Part shown: positions 16,746-20,783 of the stretch, piece after piece
Layout: every line of letters starts with the position of its first letter
Position numbering within the stretch: the stretch's first letter is position 1
Origin: Chrysophaeum taylorii
Taxonomy: Eukaryota > Sar > Pelagophyceae > Pelagomonadales > Pelagomonadaceae
Length of the DNA stretch: 20,783 nucleotides
Reading direction: 5' to 3'
Assembly: GCA_029834535.1 (NCBI GenBank)
Contig: JAQMWT010000516.1
Span: 1 to 20,783 of the forward strand
Notes under the pieces: model-generated
Told to the model about the DNA's origin: nothing
What the model saw: the letters and a program-made list of their open reading frames with translations, nothing else
Databases searched by the model: none
Translations under genes and position numbers: made by a program

Positions 16746-17105
16746 TATATGTGTCACATGAACTATAACATTTGTTATATGTGAAATTTTAGTACATTCA
16801 ATTGTTATAAGTGTCATATTATTTACATAAAATGTTTTAAGTGTCACTTTTTTCTGTAAATTGTATTATGTGTCACAAATTGTATTTTAATGTTATAAGT
16901 GTCACGTCCTAATTTTTTTAATATTTTTATATGTCACTCTTTTTGAATTAATTGTTATAAATGTCACAACTCTTGCACTTAAATTTAAGTATTGTCGCAA
17001 CTTACTTGTAAACTCTTATCAGTGTCACTTTTTTTTTGACGCTCTTCGTGTAAGTGTCGTGTATCGTGTAATAATTGCTATCAGTGCTACACTATTGTCA
17101 CGTGA
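16746..17105. repeat. Degenerate ~30-bp periodic repeat, core TTATAAGTGTCAC
   Basis: About twelve copies of a TTATAAGTGTCAC-like core occur at roughly 16746, 16773, 16803, 16834, 16865, 16892, 16926, 16954, 16989, 17018, 17050, 17076 and 17094, spaced 26-35 bases until the last. Spacers are AT-rich, often T runs. The cores are diverged, while spacing is kept near 30. The array begins about 40 bases after the stop of the exon-like ORF and ends in a TCACGTGA palindrome (17098-17105). Confidence 0.8.
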
Positions 17106-17115
17106 TAAGATGACT

Positions 17116-17195
17116 CAACACAGCGCGCCGCAGCAGGTGACGCACCTCAACGCAGCGCGCCGCAGCAGGCGGCGCGGGTGCCTGCTGCGGCGCGC
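17116..17195. repeat. 32-bp tandem duplication plus 16-bp perfect hairpin
   Basis: Units at 17116-17147 and 17148-17179 share the core CAGCGCGCCGCAGCAGG. The second unit's GCGCGCCGCAGCAGGC (17155-17170) pairs perfectly with 17180-17195 around a 9-base loop, giving a very GC-rich stem next to an AT-rich array. Confidence 0.9.
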
Positions 17196-17199
17196 GGGC

Positions 17200-17761
17200 A
17201 CGCGCTCTTCCATCTTGTCCTCTTCTCCCCAACGGCGATGGCGACATCACGTCACAAGACGGGACGACACGACACGGCACGGCTCTCCGCTCGGTTATTT
17301 TCTCGCGCGTCGCTTTACCAGCACTACCTGCCATGCATTCAAAGCAGCTCGCGGCCTCTTATTAAATTTTGCGCTTTACATCGTTTGTGGTGAGCGAAGA
17401 ATCGTCAGTCTGAGAATCAGGTGACGATGGTGTGTTGTTGTGCGGACTTGTCTGGAGGAGTCGCTAGGTGCGACACAGGAGGGAGGGACGTAGAGGGAGG
17501 AAGGAGGAGCCGAGCTGCTTCGGTGATGATAATCATCTTAAGAAGATGATGACGCTGACGAGGTCCAAGATGTCGATATTGAAATGACTGTGATGGTGGT
17601 CCAGAGAGCTACACTATTATGTGTACGGCACTGGAACATTTCACGCCTTTCACACCTATCTCCGCAATAGGGTTTTCTCTCCGTAATACGGCTTTCCCTC
17701 TTTCCTTCCTTACCCCCCCCCCCCTTCCGCCCTATTATCTCAGATTATGAAGAATTAGATA
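17200..17761. other. No gene seen
   Basis: Mixed sequence with a small hairpin (ATCATCTT and AAGATGAT, 17532-17550), a repeated CTCCG(C/T)AATA phrase near 17661-17690 and a C13-like run near 17707. Open frames here are short and not convincing. Confidence 0.5.
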
Positions 17762-18421
17762 TGCAGTTCACTTCCAACAAGGAGTAGACCTCCAGGTGCG
17801 TACCGTCAGGTATGGGGTTGTCTGTTTAAGTAATGGAGGCTTCGTTCCTCGTTGTCAGTGTAAACGCTCCTATGGGACCTAATGTCCTTAAGGAGTTAGG
17901 GCTTAAATCCCTACCTTGTGTAGTAGCATGTGACAAGCGGAATGGTCTGTACACGCCTAAGACTGCACGCAGTCTCTACCATGTACCCGGAGAGGGTCAA
18001 ATCTCTCCACGTTATGGCCCCAGATGCGGAGCTGTGTCAGCCCAACTGTGTTGTGCGTATAATGGAGTGATCAGTTTACGCCTGATTACGAGTACAATGC
18101 GACAATGTGTTTGGCGGTAGTCTACTGTACATATCTGTTGTGTGACGGTATTTGACCACCAGTTAATTTGGTTTGTGGCCGAGTTGGGTCGGCCACTGGT
18201 CATATGCACTCGCATAGCCAATAAAATTAAAATTTTTCCTACACAAGCCGCGGAAACTTGTACGGGTTTTTCTTTTTCTTCCATTCCCCAACAAAAGACT
18301 GTCTGCTCGAGAATTAATCCATTCTTCAGTCTCAAATCATCATGCTTAAATGGCATAATGATTTGTCTGGTCTTGTATATATGCTCACGCTTAAAATAGC
18401 GAACTGTACATATCCCTCTGC
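17762..18421 (+). repeat. Candidate 5' LTR of copia B
   Basis: TGCAG at 17762 and CTGCA at 18417-18421 (within CTCTGCA) form matching ends like those of the copia A LTR (TGCAGAG and CTCTGCA). The right end lies 75 bases before the gag-like ATG, the right place for an LTR. Inside are an AATAAA at 18220-18225 and a TATATATG at about 18376. There is no second copy in the window to prove it, and no standard primer binding site follows, so this is a proposal. Confidence 0.35.
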
Positions 18422-18496
18422 ATGTTAGAAACCCTTCATCTGAGCATGTCAAATTGTTTTATCCTTCCTATAACCTATTTTTAATAGGTCACAACT

Positions 18497-20158
18497 ATGT
18501 CAAAACAAAAACCAATATCCACTGCGGATATTTATAAGCAAGAACAAATCCTCGTTGATAAACTCAACGCTGGATTGCGCTTCCAAGACAACTCAACGAA
18601 GGTAAGATTACAAATTGAGATGCTTCGCAGACATATGACAATTCCATACGTGGACGCGTTATTCTCAGTCTTTATTGGAATGGTGTAAACTCTACGAGAC
18701 ACGCTCTGGGAACAACTCGACTCACGATCCTGAAGTTTTAAAGCTAGTTGATCCTAACGACGTTCGTCCGTTATTGGAGTTCCTGTTAAAGATATATAAT
18801 GAAACAGAATTTTCATCTAACCGACGCTTGGATAAACCCGCATCATGGATTCCATACATCCCTGGTACTACCGCTACCAAGCCACCTAAGGTATTATTGA
18901 TGGATACTATTCATCAATCCCACGACTCCCTAAACAATGCTTACTCATTGTTAGCTACTGTGGCTGGTCAGTCCGGCTTTAACGCTCGTAAACTTCGTAA
19001 TGCGAAAGATAAAGCATCGACAATTTTACCTCGTGACACGTCTTACTATCGTCCACCTTCAAATTATAACGTTAAAGGCACCAGTTTCGACCGTCCTGTC
19101 TACTCACACTCCTCTAACCGCAACTCACGCTCTAACATGTCTCTTATGGACCGGGCCACTTATCAAGTTGATCGTCTTCGCCACCTGTTTGGTAAATTAC
19201 AGGAAGCGAATCCCAATCCTTCCACCGATTCTAAAATGGTACAGGAGGAAATGAAAAGCTTTCTGAGTACCCTCTGGACAACCGCTTATCAAGCTTCGAC
19301 ACAGTCCTTGGATCCTGACGAAGCCACCCAAGTTCATCTGTACTTATCTCGAGTTGATACTATGTCCAATACCACTGTGAGCCTCTTAGAAGCCGATAAG
19401 GAATCTCATGTTTCAGAAGAAAAGTATCAAACTGAAATATCTGCTCCGGAAGCGCCCCCCAGTGATGCGGAGCAGAGGGGGACAGCTGATACAGAGAAAA
19501 TGCTCCACACTTTTCTGTCCATTAAAGATGATGAAATCGATAACAGCCCTCAGCCGCTATTGGAGCACATAAATGCTAAAGCTCAGGATGCTATCGTTCG
19601 TCGTCAAGCTCGGGAAACTTCCTCGCACTCTGAGCTCCCCAGTAATCTACCCAACGAGTATAATAAAGATGGCACAGATCCCCCCGTGTTGCTACCAAAA
19701 TTAAACACTGGTTTTACACTCGTCGTTGTGCCTTCCGAACAAACGCAAAGTTTCATGACACAGCACGTGTTTGGTCAAAGCTCAACACATGCCTGTTATG
19801 CAACAATGCTTAAACTGCACAACGAATACAATTTGCCGCTAATGACTACGCCAGGATATGCTGACACATGTGCTTCTCAACATGTAATTAACTTTAAACG
19901 TTATGCTGATCCTATCCACGTCGCAAAGCTACCCGAGTCCTTGTCACCTGCTGTCCAGACTGCTACGGATACGCAGAGAATCACGCATGCTATGATTTTA
20001 AGGACTGTCATTCCCACTCTCCCAAAGCATCCAAATGTGGGATATGTAAAGCTAGACGTTTTCCTACCAAAGCAAAACGACCATAACGATCCCGATCTGC
20101 ACATCATCAGTATGACTAATGGGGAGGAGATAAGCTTGGTATACATCTTTATGGAGTT
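18497..20158 (+). pseudogene. Copia B gag-like region and aspartic protease site
   Basis: ATG 18497 opens MSKQKPISTADIYKQEQILV, and this frame ends at 18688. The same protein continues in the frame of 18675 (EWCKLYETRSG), so one base was gained or lost near 18660-18680. The middle is Ser/Thr/Asn-rich and hydrophilic, as in gag. At residue 397 of the second frame, YADTCASQHVINF matches the copia protease pattern D-S/T-G-A-S-x-H, with Cys in place of the Gly after Asp-Thr. A Gly-to-Cys change there would be expected to harm activity. No CCHC nucleocapsid motif is visible. The readable frame changes again near 20140. The formal ORF continues to 20495, but its last 115 residues look like shadow sequence. 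Confidence 0.65.
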
Positions 20159-20461
20159 GAATTTAAAGGACAATCATCTATCCAGAGTAAAATTGATGTT
20201 AATGTCAAGATTACTTTGTTTAGACTCCGCAACCTGTTGCCTACTCTACCAATTTATGCGCTACAACAAGCAAAAGCCCGTAAAATGGAACTTCGCTCAC
20301 TACAGTTCAGACTATGTGCTTTTAATGAACAACGCGAAATGCTTAAACAATATTCCACCCTCATGGAACGCGCAATTTACGTCCCATGGCTTAAAACCAT
20401 CCTGGAGTCAATGCATTCGCAGCTGCCTTACATACGCAAGCATTTCACACCACCCGTATGA
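20150..20461 (+). pseudogene. Copia B continuation after the protease, helical, unknown
   Basis: In the frame of 20216, extended upstream, the sequence reads LYGVEFKGQS, then NVKITLFRLRNLLPTLPIYA and a helix-rich charged stretch (MELRSLQFRLCAFNEQREML). It closes at TGA 20459-20461. Typical copia elements would show a GAG-pre-integrase domain here, which I do not see. Function unknown. Confidence 0.4.
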
Positions 20462-20758
20462 CGCAAGGTTACCACACGTTTGCTTCATAAAGTAACTTCA
20501 TCTCCTAGCCCACGAACACCTACTGTAACTCTACTTTGCTCTGGGATGTCCACTCCTGCATTCTTGGCTTGCGCTTCTAATGACTTGCAAATCAACATCA
20601 ACGTTAAAGTTCTTGTTGAGAGCGACGACAATATCACGCACATGCTACGAAGACGATTTGGTAATTCCATCGAAGTTTTCCCATCCCTACCCAAGTTCCT
20701 TATACATATCCCCATCGAGCATCGGACGCTGAACGTGCACGATATTACACCGATATAG
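20462..20758 (+). pseudogene. Methyltransferase-like motif I-II segment in copia B
   Basis: This frame continues that of 20150-20461 after a single TGA. It contains TVTLLCSGMSTPAFL, then a strand VKVLVESDDN and a helix ITHMLRRRFGNSIEVF. The layout resembles motif I and II of DNMT3-like C5 methyltransferases (hydrophobic strand, F-x-G-I-x-T-G turn, helix, about 23 residues, then a strand ending in S/E with Glu binding the SAM ribose). Glu47 (20618-20620) would be the ribose ligand. The spacing from ST to the acidic residue (23) is close to that in the gypsy methyltransferase (22). There is no PC motif before TAG 20756-20758. It could be another Rossmann fold or chance, hence the low confidence. 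Confidence 0.3.
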
Positions 20759-20783
20759 TGGAACTGACATCACCATGCCACAA

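Larger units (their letters stand above)
17762..20783 (+). mobile_element. Copia B: 5' part of a second copia-type element, cut by the window end
   Basis: A gag-like ORF followed by a DTCASQH protease site is the standard 5' half of a copia element. Its CAGAGGGGGACA at 19473-19484 is identical to one in copia A, and the candidate LTR ends match copia A, so the two are probably related families. Integrase and RT, if present, lie beyond the window. At least two frameshifts and one in-frame stop suggest that this copy is also degraded. Confidence 0.65.

Noticed and set aside
16326..16768. ORFs in the two other + frames over the exon-like ORF
   Set aside because: They start at non-ATG codons or are Ser/Thr/Pro/Arg-rich shadows. 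Third-position GC bias supports only the frame ending at 16707.
16746..17105. CRISPR array
   Set aside because: Repeats are diverged with a core of only about 13 bases, spacers are AT-rich and not unique sequences of fixed size, and the context is eukaryotic.
17155..17195. Rho-independent terminator
   Set aside because: There is no T run behind the stem and the surroundings are eukaryotic.
17833..18120. 95-codon ORF
   Set aside because: No recognisable domain and no codon bias, and it falls inside the candidate copia B LTR.

Overview
The window looks like nuclear DNA of a eukaryote, most likely an alga or other protist (inference). It carries LTR retrotransposons of both the Ty1/copia and Ty3/gypsy types, long simple repeats, intron-like broken coding stretches and no bacterial operon structure. 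I cannot name the lineage from the sequence alone. Almost every recognisable protein belongs to a retrotransposon, and most are broken by frameshifts.

Layout from left to right. (1) 1-1555 is very GC-rich and repetitive, with no gene I can support. (2) 1740-7714 is a 5'-truncated copia-type element on the + strand ('copia A'). It holds an integrase end, an unusually long integrase-RT linker, RT and RNase H, then about 2 kb of degenerate extra ORFs, a polypurine tract and a 314-bp 3' LTR with 7-bp terminal inverted repeats. The LTR abuts a 195-bp AATAT microsatellite. (3) 7910-8163 and 15296-15640 are the two halves of a GC-rich, coding-like sequence split by the next element. (4) 8164-15295 is a complete Ty3/gypsy insertion on the - strand. 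It has two LTRs about 2.4% apart, a GATC target-site duplication, a tRNA-type primer binding site, a gag with a coiled coil, and RT, RNase H and integrase with several frameshifts. Between gag and RT, where capsid, nucleocapsid and protease normally lie, it carries a recognisable cytosine-C5 DNA methyltransferase, split by one frameshift. (5) 15840-17200 has two families of degenerate short tandem repeats around one GC3-rich exon-like ORF that ends in a SUMO-interaction-like motif. (6) 17762-20783 is the 5' part of a second copia-type element ('copia B'): a candidate LTR, a gag-like ORF and an aspartic protease site. After a frameshift and a stop codon comes a short segment resembling motifs I and II of a DNMT3-like methyltransferase, cut off by a stop near the window end.

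The most interesting content is the methyltransferase inside the gypsy element, the possible second methyltransferase-like segment in copia B, a homopolymer slippery site joining gag to the methyltransferase frame, and a thrice-repeated TxxSLNY peptide at domain borders of copia A that could be a protease cleavage site. Cytosine methyltransferases carried by retrotransposons have been reported from dinoflagellates and a charophyte alga, so the principle is known. The particular arrangement here may not be.
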